Shown here one piece after another: positions 35,295 to 47,806 of a DNA stretch of 64,000 nucleotides (position 1 is its first letter; each line of letters begins with the position of its first letter). The stretch spans positions 111,002-175,001 of the forward strand of contig JACKLN010000010.1 of NCBI GenBank assembly GCA_024235855.1, given 5' to 3'. A model generated the notes under the pieces. The model had not been told where the DNA came from. It saw only the letters and a program-made list of their open reading frames with translations, and did no database searches. The position numbers and the translations under genes are program-made. This DNA is from Burkholderiaceae bacterium. Lineage in GTDB: Bacteria; Pseudomonadota; Gammaproteobacteria; Burkholderiales; Burkholderiaceae_C.

Positions 35295-37712
35295 ATGCAA
35301 TTCCCCGAATCCTGGTTGCGCGAGTTCTGCAACCCCCCGTTGGACACGGCCGCCCTGGCCGACCTGCTGACCATGGCCGGCCTGGAGGTCGAGGAGACCC
35401 GCCCCGTGGCGCCGCCGTTCAGCGGTATCGTCGTCGCCGAGATCCTGGCGGCCGAGCCACACCCGCAGGCCGACCGCCTGCGCGTGTGCAGCGTCTCCGT
35501 GGGGCAGGGCGACCCGCTGCAGATCGTCTGCGGCGCGCCCAATGCCCGCGCCGGCCTGAAGGCGCCGCTGGCCATGGTGGGCGCCGAACTGCCGCCGGGC
35601 GACGATGGCAAGCCGTTCAAGATCGGCGTCGGCAAGCTGCGTGGCGTGGAAAGCCGCGGCATGCTGTGCTCGGCCAAGGAGCTCAAGCTCTCCGACGACC
35701 ACGGCGGCCTGCTGGAACTGGCGGCCGATGCGCCCGTGGGGGCCGACATCCGGGCTCACCTGAAGCTCGACGACACGCTGTTCACGCTCAAGCTCACGCC
35801 CAACCTGGCGCACGCGCTGTCGGTGTACGGCATCGCGCGCGAGGTGTCGGCGCTGACCGGTGCGCCGCTGAAGACGCCGGACTTCCCACCGGTGCCACCG
35901 AGCCACGACGCGAAGCTGCCGGTGCGCGTGGAGGCGCCCGACCTCTGCGGCCGCTTCTCCGGCCGCATCGTGCGCGGCGTGGACACCCAGGCGAAGACGC
36001 CGGCGTGGATGGTCGACCGCCTGGCCCGCTGCGGCCAGCGCAGCGTCTCGGCGCTGGTGGACATCTCCAACTACGTGATGTTCGAGTTCGGGCGGCCGTC
36101 GCACATCTTCGACCTCGACAAGATCGACGGCGAACTGATCGTGCGCTGGGGCCGCGACGGCGAACAACTGGAGTTGCTCAACGGCAACAGCGTGAGCGTG
36201 GACGGCAGCGTGGGCGTGATCGCCGACCGTGCGCGCGTGGAGTCGCTGGCCGGCATCATGGGGGGCGAGCACACGGCCGTCTCCGACAGCACGCGCAACG
36301 TCTATGTCGAGGCCGCGTTCTGGTGGCCCGATGCCGTGGCCGGCCGGTCGCGCCGCTACGGTTTCGCCACCGACGCCGGTCACCGCTTCGAGCGTGGCGT
36401 GGACCCGGCGCTGACCGTCGAGCACATCGAGCGCATCACCGCACTGATCGTGGAGATCTGCGGCACGCCCGACACCACGGTCGGCCCGATGGACGACCAG
36501 ATCCTGAACCTGCCATCGCCTCAACCCGTCAGGCTGCGCGTGGCGCGCGCGGCCAAGGTCATCGGCATGCCGTTGACCCAGACGCAGTGCGCCGACGTGT
36601 TCCGTGGCCTGGGTCTGGCGTTCGTGGAAGGCGAGGGCACCCTGACCGTCACGCCGCCGTCGTGGCGTTTCGACCTGCGCATCGAGGAAGACCTGATCGA
36701 GGAGGTCGCACGCATCGTCGGCTACGACCAGTTGCCGCCGACGGCGCCGGTGGCGCCTGTCATGGCGCGCGCGCAGCCCGAACGCCGCCGCAGCGTGCAT
36801 GCCGTCAAGCATGCGCTGGCTGCCCGCGGCTACCAGGAGACCATCAACTTCAGCTTCGTCGAGGCGCGCTGGGAGCACGAACTGGCCGACAACCCCGACC
36901 CGATCCGCGTGCTCAACCCCATCGCGGCTCCGCTGGCCGTGATGCGGTCCAGCCTGCTGGCGAGCCTGGTGGGGGTGCTTCGGCACAACCTGGCCCGCCG
37001 CGCGCCGCGCGTGCGCGTGTTCGAGACCGGCCGGGTGTTCCGCCGCGACCCACAGGCCCAGGACGGCGCCATCAGCGTGGCCGGCCTGGTGCAACCGCGC
37101 AGGGTGGCCGGGCTGGCCTGGGGCCCGGCCGCTGCGCTGCAGTGGGGCGAGGCGGAGCGGGCGGTCGACTTCTTCGACGTCAAAGGCGATGTAGAGGCGC
37201 TGCTGGCGCCGATGCGCCCGCGATTTGTCGCCGACACACATCCGGCGCTGCACCCGGGTCGCTGTGCTGCGGTCAAGATCGACGGTCAGCTGATCGGCCA
37301 TGTCGGCGAACTGCACCCACGCTGGCGCCAGGCCTACGACCTGCCGTCGGCGCCTGTGCTGTTCGAACTGGACCTCGATACCGTCATGGCGCGCCCGCTG
37401 CCGGCACCGCAGCCGCTGCCCCGCCAGCCCGGCGCCGTGCGCGACATCGCGCTGGTGGTGACCGATGGCGTGGCGCACGACGCGCTGATCGCCACCCTGG
37501 CCGACGACCCGCTGGTGCGCCAGGTGACGCTGTTCGACATCTACCGACCGGCGCAACCTGGTGGTGGCCTGGCCGCCGGTGAGCGCAGCCTGGCACTGCG
37601 CCTGGATCTGCTCGACCCCACGGCCACGTTGACCGACGAGCGCATCGACGCCGTGGTCACCGCCGCCGTGGCGCGTGCAGCACAGGCCTATGGCGCGCGC
37701 CTGCGGGCCTGA
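35295..37712 (+). CDS. pheT: Phenylalanyl-tRNA synthetase beta subunit
   Basis: An 805-residue subunit. MQFPESWLREFCNPP is the usual start; a tRNA-binding EMAP-like domain (about 39-150, VVAEILAAEPHPQADRLRVC), the B3/B4 editing region (GGEHTAVSDSTRNVYVEAAFWWPDAV), a B5 domain and a C-terminal ferredoxin-fold anticodon-binding domain (about 710-805) are visible. It hydrolyses mischarged Tyr-tRNA-Phe and supports the alpha catalytic subunit. Normal length for betaproteobacteria. Confidence 0.97.
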   Translation: MQFPESWLREFCNPPLDTAALADLLTMAGLEVEETRPVAPPFSGIVVAEILAAEPHPQADRLRVCSVSVGQGDPLQIVCGAPNARAGLKAPLAMVGAELPPGDDGKPFKIGVGKLRGVESRGMLCSAKELKLSDDHGGLLELAADAPVGADIRAHLKLDDTLFTLKLTPNLAHALSVYGIAREVSALTGAPLKTPDFPPVPPSHDAKLPVRVEAPDLCGRFSGRIVRGVDTQAKTPAWMVDRLARCGQRSVSALVDISNYVMFEFGRPSHIFDLDKIDGELIVRWGRDGEQLELLNGNSVSVDGSVGVIADRARVESLAGIMGGEHTAVSDSTRNVYVEAAFWWPDAVAGRSRRYGFATDAGHRFERGVDPALTVEHIERITALIVEICGTPDTTVGPMDDQILNLPSPQPVRLRVARAAKVIGMPLTQTQCADVFRGLGLAFVEGEGTLTVTPPSWRFDLRIEEDLIEEVARIVGYDQLPPTAPVAPVMARAQPERRRSVHAVKHALAARGYQETINFSFVEARWEHELADNPDPIRVLNPIAAPLAVMRSSLLASLVGVLRHNLARRAPRVRVFETGRVFRRDPQAQDGAISVAGLVQPRRVAGLAWGPAAALQWGEAERAVDFFDVKGDVEALLAPMRPRFVADTHPALHPGRCAAVKIDGQLIGHVGELHPRWRQAYDLPSAPVLFELDLDTVMARPLPAPQPLPRQPGAVRDIALVVTDGVAHDALIATLADDPLVRQVTLFDIYRPAQPGGGLAAGERSLALRLDLLDPTATLTDERIDAVVTAAVARAAQAYGARLRA

Positions 37713-37720
37713 AGGAGCAC

Positions 37721-38104
37721 ATGCCCATGAACGACCAAGACAACCCGCGCACTGGCGACGCCGGCCGGCCGGTGATCCTGCCGTCGCTGGAGACGCCCAC
37801 GCTGACCAAGGCCGACCTGGCCGAACTGCTGTTCGACCGCCTAGGCCTGAACAAGCGCGAATCCAAGGACATGGTCGAAGCCTTCTTCGACATCGTGCAC
37901 GGTACCCTGGTGAGCGGTCAGGATGTCAAGCTGTCGGGCTTTGGCAACTTCAACATCCGGCGCAAGGCCCCGCGCCCCGGGCGCAACCCGCGCACGGGCG
38001 AGTCCATCCCCATCAAGGCGCGCCAGGTGGTCACCTTCCACGCCAGTCACAAGTTGAAGTCACTCGTGCAGGGCGACACGCCGGGGGGGGAAGACTTCGA
38101 GTAA
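37721..38104 (+). CDS. ihfA: Integration host factor alpha subunit
   Basis: A 127-residue DNA-bending protein with an extended N-terminus (about 27 residues) before the conserved core LTKADLAELLFDRLGLNKRESKDMVEAFF. GFGNFNIRRKAPRPGRNPRTGESIPIKARQVVTF is the beta-arm with the intercalating Pro. It pairs with IHF-beta to bend DNA in replication, transcription and site-specific recombination. The place after pheT is the classic one. The RBS AAGGAG lies 6 bases before the ATG. Confidence 0.96.
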   Translation: MPMNDQDNPRTGDAGRPVILPSLETPTLTKADLAELLFDRLGLNKRESKDMVEAFFDIVHGTLVSGQDVKLSGFGNFNIRRKAPRPGRNPRTGESIPIKARQVVTFHASHKLKSLVQGDTPGGEDFE

Positions 38105-38138
38105 AGTCTGGAAACTTCCTCCGATCTCCTTGATTTGA

Positions 38139-38582
38139 ATGGAGAATCAGCTCCCACCGATCCCTGCCAAGCGCTACTTCACGATCGGTGAGGTGAGCGA
38201 GCTCTGCGGCGTCAAGCCGTACGTGCTGCGGTACTGGGAGCAGGAGTTCACCCAGCTCAAGCCCATGAAGCGCAGGGGCAACCGGCGCTACTACCAGCAC
38301 CACGAGGTGCTGCTGGTCCGGCGCATCCGCGAACTGCTCTACGACCAGGGGTTCACGATCAGCGGGGCGCGCAATCGCCTCACCGACCACGGCGGTCTGA
38401 TCAGCAGCCCGGAGCGCGCCGAAGACAACGCGTTGGCAGCGGGAGATCTGCCCGATGAAACCGTCGAGACCCCGGCCCGCCACAACACCCCGGCGGCGTC
38501 CGCTCCGGCGGCAGCACCGGTGATGGACGCCCGCCAGCTGCGCGCCGAACTCGAAGCAATCGCCGCGCTGCTGCGGACGTGA
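38139..38582 (+). CDS. MerR family transcriptional regulator
   Basis: A 147-residue regulator. The winged-helix MerR domain fills residues 10-80 (YFTIGEVSELCGVKPYVLRYWEQEF, then KRRGNRRYYQHHEVLLVRRIRELL). A short, Ala/Pro-rich linker and C-terminal helix follow, with no metal-binding cysteine set. This short MerR protein downstream of ihfA is common in betaproteobacteria; its effector is unknown. Confidence 0.93.
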   Translation: MENQLPPIPAKRYFTIGEVSELCGVKPYVLRYWEQEFTQLKPMKRRGNRRYYQHHEVLLVRRIRELLYDQGFTISGARNRLTDHGGLISSPERAEDNALAAGDLPDETVETPARHNTPAASAPAAAPVMDARQLRAELEAIAALLRT

Positions 38583-38601
38583 AATCGCCCGTTCCGCGGG
38601 T

Positions 38602-38607
38602 TATACT
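38602..38607 (+). promoter_or_regulatory. -10 box of tRNA-Pro
   Basis: TATACT followed by GCGCGC, 12 bases before the tRNA; the same TATACT-GCG arrangement precedes cysS (44705). A GC-rich discriminator is typical of stringently controlled stable RNA promoters. No convincing -35 was found. Confidence 0.5.
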
Positions 38608-38617
38608 GCGCGCTTCG

Positions 38618-38695
<78 letters not shown>

Positions 38696-38704
38696 TTGAA
38701 CGGC

Positions 38705-38742
38705 AAAGCCCGGTGTCCACAAGGCACCGGGCTTTTGCTTTG
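38705..38742 (+). terminator. Terminator after tRNA-Pro
   Basis: An 11-bp perfect stem AAAGCCCGGTG / CACCGGGCTTT (38705-38715 with 38725-38735), 9-base loop and a T-rich run after it. Because the arms begin with AAA and end with TTT it may also stop transcription from the convergent cold-shock gene. Confidence 0.9.
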
Positions 38743-38768
38743 CTGCTCGTCAGACGCGTCGGCAAGCC

Positions 38769-39002
38769 TCAATCGTTGCCGGCGGTCTCCGCGCCGCTGT
38801 GATCGGGCTGGATGTTCTGCGCCAGATCACCCTTGGGGCCCTTGACCACCTCGAAGGTCACGCGGCTGCCCTGCTTCAGCGTGCGGAAGCCGTCCATCTG
38901 CACCGCCGAGAAATGGGCGAAAACGTCACCGCCGCCGCCATCGGGCTCGATGAAGCCGAAGCCCTTGGCGTCGTTGAACCACTTGACGGTACCTGCAGGC
39001 AT
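38769..39002 (-). CDS. Cold-shock domain protein (CspA family)
   Basis: A 77-residue protein: MPAGTVKWFNDAKGFGFIEP holds RNP1 (KGFGFI) and DVFAHFSAVQ holds RNP2 (VFAHF). It binds single-stranded RNA or DNA and opens secondary structure. The C-terminal tail (SGAETAGND) is slightly longer than the 67-70 residues usual for Csp. The start at 39002 excludes an upstream extension that does not resemble Csp. 265 bases to clpS contain its promoter region; no other gene is evident there. Confidence 0.95.
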   Translation of the reverse strand: MPAGTVKWFNDAKGFGFIEPDGGGGDVFAHFSAVQMDGFRTLKQGSRVTFEVVKGPKGDLAQNIQPDHSGAETAGND

Positions 39003-39267
39003 GCCAACTCCTCGTCGCCCCCGGGCGCCGCGAAATTCTGGCGTCGGTCGGAAAAGAGTGTCAACCCTTCGGCGACCCTCTCGTTGGTCACACACTGGTC
39101 GTGACCATGGCGCACTTGGGCGACACGCGAAGCCTGTCGAAGTCACGATCAGCCACCGAATTGGCCGCGAATTCCCCGCCTTTGCCGGCGCCGCCAGGGC
39201 GCAAGATGACACGGTCGCCGAAGCCCCCGCCTGGCGTTACGGCAGCGCCCTGTGCATAGAATGAGTC

Positions 39268-39620
39268 ATGTCCGATGACACCCCGAAGACACCCAAGCTG
39301 CCACCCTCCGCACCGCGGCGGGATGGTGGTGATGGCGCCGTCGTCGTCGAGCGCAAGCGGGCGCGCACCAAGCCGCCGGGGCTGTACCAGGTGGTGCTGC
39401 TGAACGACGACTACACGCCGATGGAATTCGTCGTGATGGTGCTGCAGCACTTCTTCCAGCACGATGTGGACACGGCCACCCACATCATGTTGAAGATCCA
39501 CCACGAAGGTCGCGGGGTCTGCGGCGTCTACACCAAGGACGTCGCCGCGACCAAGGTAGAACTCGTCCTTGCAGCCGCCCGTCGAGACGGGCATCCGCTG
39601 CAGTGCATTATGGAGGCCGC

Positions 39621-39624
<4 letters not shown>
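39268..39624 (+). CDS. clpS: ATP-dependent Clp protease adaptor ClpS
   Basis: A 118-residue adaptor. After a flexible N-terminal tail, YQVVLLNDDYTPMEFVVMVLQHFF and the HHEGRGVCGVYTKDVAATK region form the N-degron-binding pocket. ClpS brings N-end-rule substrates to ClpA. It precedes and overlaps clpA by 4 bases (ATGA, 39621-39624). A TAGAAT hexamer at 39256-39261 lies only 7-12 bases upstream of the ATG. Confidence 0.96.
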
Positions 39625-41927
<2,303 letters not shown>

Positions 41928-41952
41928 TCGGCACCCAGGGCTAGCGCCCGCG

Positions 41953-42762
41953 TCAGCGGCGCGGCGGCATCTCCTCTGCTGGGTCCTGGCGGTAAAACAA
42001 CGAGAACACCCCGTACAACGCGGGGTGTTCGTCCTTCAGCGCCTGCGGCGCGACGAAGAAGGCCTCGCTGGCCACGGCGAAGAACTCGTCCTCACCTTGG
42101 GCGCCGTAGGGGTCGAGCAACGTGTGTTCCTCGGCCTCCACGCGCTGGCAGAAGGCAACGAACTCCGACTGCAGCGTCTGCAGCCAGCGCTGGCGCGGCA
42201 GGTCGGCAGGCAGGGGCGGCACGCCGTCGGAGAGCCCGTCGGCCATGTCCAGCACATGCGCGAATTCGTGGATCACCACGTTGTAGGCGCCCACGGCATC
42301 ACGTCCGGCCTGGCGCACGTCGTGCCAGCTCAGCATCACCGGGCCGCCCTCCATCGCTTCGCCGGCCAGTTCCTCGTCGTACTCGTGTTGGATGCCGTCC
42401 TCGTCGATCACCTGGCGGCGGGCACGCACCGCATGTGGGTGCACGACGATGCCGACGAAGCCGTCGTATCGCTCCAACCCCAGGCGCAGGACGGGCAGGC
42501 AGGCCTGGGCGGCGATGGCCACGGCCACGTCGTCGGTCAACCGCAGGCCGCCGGCGGCGGTGAACTCCTTGCGGTCCAGGAAAAGGCTGGTCATGCGGCG
42601 CAGAGTGGCCTCGTCGGCGGGATCGCGGCGCTGCAGGAACGGATAGCGGATGCGCGTGCGCTTCCACAGGTCGTCGGGGATCGGCCGCCGCGCCACCGCG
42701 CGCGCCTCGGCGAGGGCCCGCCAGCGGGCCAGCGGGGCCCGGAGCCAGTCGAAGGCGCTCAC
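41953..42762 (-). CDS. mtfA: MtfA-type zinc-dependent peptidase (M90)
   Basis: A 269-residue protein starting with GTG. YNVVIHEFAHVLDMADG contains the HExxH-like zinc motif HEFAH, and EFFAVASEAFFVAPQ carries the further Glu ligand. In E. coli MtfA (YeeI) binds Mlc and has aminopeptidase activity. Other motifs are FLDRKEFTAAGGLRLTDDVAVAIAAQACLPVL. Its start overlaps the lpxH stop by 4 bases. A hairpin with a T-rich flank on this strand (42004-42030) lies inside the coding sequence. Confidence 0.92.
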   Translation of the reverse strand: MSAFDWLRAPLARWRALAEARAVARRPIPDDLWKRTRIRYPFLQRRDPADEATLRRMTSLFLDRKEFTAAGGLRLTDDVAVAIAAQACLPVLRLGLERYDGFVGIVVHPHAVRARRQVIDEDGIQHEYDEELAGEAMEGGPVMLSWHDVRQAGRDAVGAYNVVIHEFAHVLDMADGLSDGVPPLPADLPRQRWLQTLQSEFVAFCQRVEAEEHTLLDPYGAQGEDEFFAVASEAFFVAPQALKDEHPALYGVFSLFYRQDPAEEMPPRR

Positions 42763-43544
42763 CGGGACACCGGCGGCAGGCGATCCAGACCGCGCACGGA
42801 CAACCGCAGTACCTCGGCGCGCTTGCCGTGGTCCAGGTCCCAGTCGCTCAGCACCTGACGGTCCAGCCCCGGCGCCAGCGTCTCGGCGCCGGGCCGGTGC
42901 GTGTGGCCGTGCACCAGGGTGGAAGCGCCCGCGGCGCGCACCCAGGCGGCCGCCGCATCGGGGTCGACATCGGCCCACAGTTCCGGATCGATGCCGGTCT
43001 CACGCTTGCGAGCCTCACTTGCCGCACGCGCGGCCGTGGCCTGCGCCAGGCGCGCGCTCAGCGGCTGGGCCAGGAACGAGCGCTGCCACTCATCGCCACG
43101 GGACAGCGTGCGGAATCGCTGGTACTCGGTGTCGGCCAGGCAGAGTTCGTCACCGTGCGTCAGCAACCATGACCGGTCGAAGGCCTGCAGCACCGTGGGA
43201 TCACTCAGCACCTGCCAGCCGCAGGCTTCGCGCAGGGCGTCGCCAGCCAGGAAATCTCGGTTGCCCGCCATGAAGGCCAGGTGACGCCGGCGCGCGGTCT
43301 GCGCCAGTACGTCCAGGCACCGACGCTCGAAAGGTTGGTCACGCTGATCGTCACCAACCCAGAACTCGAACACGTCCCCGAGCAGCACGATGGCATCGGC
43401 TGGCGTGTGCAGTAGATGCGCCGCGAACGCATCGAAAGTCCGGGGCGTGGCCGCCGACAGGTGCAGGTCGGACAGCACATCGATGGCCTGCCAGTGCGCC
43501 GGCGCCGACCAGCGCATCGTCGGCGGCAGCGCCGGCAGGCCCAT
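42759..43544 (-). CDS. lpxH: UDP-2,3-diacylglucosamine diphosphatase LpxH
   Basis: A 261-residue metallophosphoesterase of lipid A synthesis, converting UDP-2,3-diacylglucosamine to lipid X. The metal-binding motifs are DVLSDLHLS, LLGDVFEFWVGDD, GNRDF, LTHGDELC and VHGHTHRPG. The N-terminus (MGLPALPPTMRW) is slightly extended. LPS assembly enzyme, cytoplasmic/peripheral membrane. Lies directly downstream of the two cyclophilin genes on the same strand, 11 bases after the ppiB stop, so ppiA-ppiB-lpxH-mtfA may be one unit. Confidence 0.95.
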   Translation of the reverse strand: MGLPALPPTMRWSAPAHWQAIDVLSDLHLSAATPRTFDAFAAHLLHTPADAIVLLGDVFEFWVGDDQRDQPFERRCLDVLAQTARRRHLAFMAGNRDFLAGDALREACGWQVLSDPTVLQAFDRSWLLTHGDELCLADTEYQRFRTLSRGDEWQRSFLAQPLSARLAQATAARAASEARKRETGIDPELWADVDPDAAAAWVRAAGASTLVHGHTHRPGAETLAPGLDRQVLSDWDLDHGKRAEVLRLSVRGLDRLPPVSR

Positions 43545-43555
43545 CAGCGGGGTGG

Positions 43556-44059
43556 TCAGCCGACGATGGTGGCGCGCTGGATGACCACGTCCTCCAGCGG
43601 CACGTCATCGTGAAAGCCCTTGCGGCTGGTCTTCACGCCCTCGATGGCGTCGACGACGTCCTGCCCGGCGACGACCTTGCCGAATACCGCGTAGCCCCAG
43701 CCGTTGGGCGACTCCGACGTGAAGTTCAGGAAGCCGTTGTCCGTGGTGTTGATGAAGAACTGCGCCGTGGCCGAGTGCGGTGCGTTCGTGCGCGCCATCG
43801 CCAGCGTGTACTTCTGGTTCTTCAGGCCATTGTTGGCCTCGTTCTGGATCGGTGCCTGCGTGGCCTTCTGCTTCATGCCGGGTTCGAAACCACCGCCCTG
43901 GATCATGAAGCCGCGGATCACGCGGTGGAACACGGTGTTGTCGTAGTGGCCGGCCTTCACGTAGTCGATGAAGTTCTGCGCCGACAGCGGCGCCTTCTCG
44001 GCGTCGAGTTCGATCAGGATCTCGCCGGCACTCGTCTCGAGCTTGACTTGTTGGGACAT
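43556..44059 (-). CDS. ppiB: Cytoplasmic cyclophilin-type peptidylprolyl isomerase
   Basis: A 167-residue cyclophilin without signal peptide (MSQQVKLETSAGEILIELD). FHRVIRGFMIQGGGFEPGM and AMARTNAPHSATAQFFINTTDN hold the catalytic Arg, the FMIQGG and QFFIN motifs. It speeds proline isomerisation in cytoplasmic proteins. Only three bases separate it from the periplasmic paralogue upstream; the pair probably arose by tandem duplication. Confidence 0.95.
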   Translation of the reverse strand: MSQQVKLETSAGEILIELDAEKAPLSAQNFIDYVKAGHYDNTVFHRVIRGFMIQGGGFEPGMKQKATQAPIQNEANNGLKNQKYTLAMARTNAPHSATAQFFINTTDNGFLNFTSESPNGWGYAVFGKVVAGQDVVDAIEGVKTSRKGFHDDVPLEDVVIQRATIVG

Positions 44060-44062
44060 GGT

Positions 44063-44644
44063 TCAGTTCTCCAGGGTGGCTTTGGTGATGGTGACGGGCT
44101 CGAGCGGCACGTTCTGGTGGCCCGCGCGGTTGCCCACGGGCACGGTGCGGATCTTGTCGACGACGTCCATGCCGGCGATCACGCGGCCGAAGACCGCGTA
44201 ACCGCCGCCGTAGCTGTCCAGGCGCGGGTTGTCGACGACGTTGATGAAGAACTGCGCCGTCGCCGAGTTCGGATCGCCGGTGCGGGCCATCGCCAGCGTG
44301 CCGCGCTGGTTGCTCAGGCCGTTGCCAGCCTCCAGCGGGATGGGCGGTCGCGTGGGCTTCTGCGCCATGTCCTTGGTGAAGCCGCCGCCCTGGATCATGA
44401 AGCCGTCGATCACGCGGTGGAAGATGGTGCCGTCGTAGTGGCCGGCCTTGACGTAGGCGACGAAGTTCTCGGCCGATTTCGGTGCCTTGGCCGCGTCGAC
44501 CTCGACGACGATGTCGCCGGCGCTGGTGGCCAGGCGCACCTTCTGCGCCCAGGCGGGCAGGGCCAGCGTCATGCTGGTCAGGCCGGCCAGCAGCAGGGCG
44601 GTGAAGCGCGGCACAGGCGAGCCGCGGAAGAGGGCAGGGGTCAT
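44063..44644 (-). CDS. ppiA: Periplasmic cyclophilin-type peptidylprolyl isomerase
   Basis: A 193-residue cyclophilin with a signal peptide (about residues 1-34, ending PAWAQ). FHRVIDGFMIQGGGFTKDM and AMARTGDPNSATAQFFINVVDN parallel the downstream cyclophilin. It acts in the periplasm on outer-membrane and secreted proteins. Divergent from cysS, with about 60 bases before the cysS -10 box. Confidence 0.95.
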   Translation of the reverse strand: MTPALFRGSPVPRFTALLLAGLTSMTLALPAWAQKVRLATSAGDIVVEVDAAKAPKSAENFVAYVKAGHYDGTIFHRVIDGFMIQGGGFTKDMAQKPTRPPIPLEAGNGLSNQRGTLAMARTGDPNSATAQFFINVVDNPRLDSYGGGYAVFGRVIAGMDVVDKIRTVPVGNRAGHQNVPLEPVTITKATLEN

Positions 44645-44704
44645 CGCAGGTTCCGGTGATGGGCCGGTGTCGGCAGGGCCCGAAGTCTAGCCGGGGCCCG
44701 CCGC

Positions 44705-44781
44705 TATACTGCGTCCCCCTCGCGAAAGCCAATGCCGGCGGCACGATCACGAGCCGTGCCGACGAGTCCTGCCTGCGTGCC

Positions 44782-44785
<4 letters not shown>
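44705..44785 (+). promoter_or_regulatory. cysS promoter -10 and an upstream ORF overlapping the cysS start
   Basis: TATACT (44705-44710) is a good -10 box. From ATG 44732 a 17-codon ORF, MPAARSRAVPTSPACVP, ends in TGA at 44783-44785, sharing ATGA with the cysS start. It has a single Cys codon three codons from its end and a weak RBS. Such an overlap could couple cysS translation to progress through the Cys codon; the evidence is only positional. Confidence 0.35.
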
Positions 44786-46164
<1,379 letters not shown>

Positions 46165-46170
46165 GCGCGC

Positions 46171-46821
46171 ATGGCCCGCCCCGCCGCCCCGGCCACCCCC
46201 GAGTACTGGGACGACGCCTGTCGCCACCTGGCGCGCCGCGACCGGGTGCTCAAGAAGCTGATCCCGCAGTTCGGCGACGCCCGCCTGCAGAGCCGGGGTG
46301 ACGCGTTCACCACGCTGGCACGCAGCATCGTCGGCCAGCAGATCTCGGTGAAGGCGGCGCAGTCGGTCTGGGACCGCTTTGCCGCCGCCGTCGGCGGCCC
46401 GTCGCACCGGCTGGCACCGGCGGCCGTGCTGCAGCTGCCGGTCGAGGCCTTGCGTGGCGCCGGCCTGTCGGCGCGCAAGGCCGAGTACCTGCTCGACCTG
46501 GCGCGGCATTTCGACGACGGTCGAGTGCACCCGTCGAAGTGGAAAGCCATGGCCGACGATGCCATCGTCGACGAGCTGGTGGCCATCCGCGGCATCGGCC
46601 GCTGGACGGCCGAGATGTTCCTGATCTTCCACCTGATGCGGCCCGACGTGCTGCCCCTGGACGACCTGGGGCTGCTCAAGGGCATCAGCGTCAACTACTT
46701 CAGCGGCGAGCCGGTGTCCCGCGCCGAAGCGCGGGAGGTGGGCGACGGCTGGGCCCCTTATCGCTCGGTCGCCGTTTGGTACATTTGGCGCAGCCTGGAT
46801 CCCCTGCCGGTCGACTACTGA
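46171..46821 (+). CDS. DNA-3-methyladenine glycosylase II (AlkA/HhH-GPD family)
   Basis: A 216-residue base-excision enzyme. IVGQQISVKAAQSVWDRF and the helix-hairpin-helix AIRGIGRWTAEMFLIFHLMRPDVLPLDDLGL with the catalytic Asp (second D of LDDLGL) define the HhH-GPD family; there are no Fe-S cysteines, favouring AlkA over Nth or MutY. It lacks the AlkA N-terminal domain, which is usual for the shorter bacterial form. Six bases after the cysS stop, 13 before accA. Confidence 0.9.
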   Translation: MARPAAPATPEYWDDACRHLARRDRVLKKLIPQFGDARLQSRGDAFTTLARSIVGQQISVKAAQSVWDRFAAAVGGPSHRLAPAAVLQLPVEALRGAGLSARKAEYLLDLARHFDDGRVHPSKWKAMADDAIVDELVAIRGIGRWTAEMFLIFHLMRPDVLPLDDLGLLKGISVNYFSGEPVSRAEAREVGDGWAPYRSVAVWYIWRSLDPLPVDY

Positions 46822-46834
46822 CGGGCAACGCCTG

Positions 46835-47806
46835 ATGAGCAAACGACACTTCCTCGAGTTCGAGACCCCGATCGCCGAGCTCGAGTCCAAGATCGACGAG
46901 CTGCGCTACGTGCAGAACGAGTCGGCGGTGGACATCTCCGAGGAGATCGACCGCCTCTCGAAGAAGAGCCAGCAGCTCACCAAGGAGATCTACGCCAGCC
47001 TCAGCCCCTGGCAGGTGACGCAGATCGCGCGCCACCCGCAGCGGCCCTACACGCTGGACTACGTGGCCGAGGTCTTCACCGACTTCCAGGAACTGCACGG
47101 CGACCGCCATTACGCCGACGATCTCAGCATCGTCGGCGGCCTGGCCCGTTTCAACGGCCAGGCCTGCATGGTGCTGGGCCACCAGAAGGGCCGCGACACC
47201 AAGGAGCGCACCGCGCGCAACTTCGGCATGTCGCGCCCCGAGGGTTACCGCAAGGCACTGCGCCTGATGCAGCTGGCCGAGAAGTTCGGCCTGCCGGTGT
47301 TCACCTTCGTCGACACGCCTGGCGCCTACCCCGGCATCGGCGCCGAGGAGCGCGGCCAGTCCGAGGCCATCGGCCGCAACATCTTCGAGATGGCGCGCCT
47401 GGAGGTGCCCATCATCAGCACCATCATCGGCGAAGGCGGCTCCGGCGGCGCGCTGGCCATCAGCGTGGGCGACCAGGTGCTGATGCTGCAGTACTCGGTG
47501 TACTCGGTGATCTCGCCCGAGGGCTGCGCCTCCATCCTCTGGAAGACCGCCGAACGCGCGTCCGACGCCGCCGAGGCGCTGGGCATCACGGCGCACCGGC
47601 TCAAGGCCCTGGGTCTGGTGGACAAGATCGTCAACGAGCCGGTGGGCGGCGCGCACCGCGACCCGAAGTGGATGGCCTCGGCGCTCAAGCGTGCGCTCAA
47701 TGACGCGCTGCGCCAGGTGTCCGACCTCAAGCCCAAGGACCTGCTGCAGCGCCGCTATGAGCGTCTGCAGGCCTATGGGCGCTACAGCGACACCACCGCC
47801 CGCTGA
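46835..47806 (+). CDS. accA: Acetyl-CoA carboxylase carboxyltransferase alpha subunit
   Basis: A 323-residue carboxyltransferase subunit. N-terminal coiled coil (LEFETPIAELESKIDELRYV), then GDRHYADDLSIVGGLARFNG and the crotonase-like core with PVFTFVDTPGAYPGIGAEERGQSEAI and GEGGSGGALAIS. With AccD it transfers CO2 from biotin to acetyl-CoA, the first step of fatty acid synthesis. AccA start has an ACGCCTG-type spacer and the gene overlaps tilS by 50 bases. Confidence 0.97.
   Translation: MSKRHFLEFETPIAELESKIDELRYVQNESAVDISEEIDRLSKKSQQLTKEIYASLSPWQVTQIARHPQRPYTLDYVAEVFTDFQELHGDRHYADDLSIVGGLARFNGQACMVLGHQKGRDTKERTARNFGMSRPEGYRKALRLMQLAEKFGLPVFTFVDTPGAYPGIGAEERGQSEAIGRNIFEMARLEVPIISTIIGEGGSGGALAISVGDQVLMLQYSVYSVISPEGCASILWKTAERASDAAEALGITAHRLKALGLVDKIVNEPVGGAHRDPKWMASALKRALNDALRQVSDLKPKDLLQRRYERLQAYGRYSDTTAR

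Noticed and set aside
42004..42030. Ten-base perfect hairpin near the 3' end of mtfA, T-rich on the minus side
   Set aside because: It lies within conserved coding sequence (YGVFSLFYRQDP); probably chance, not a functional terminator.
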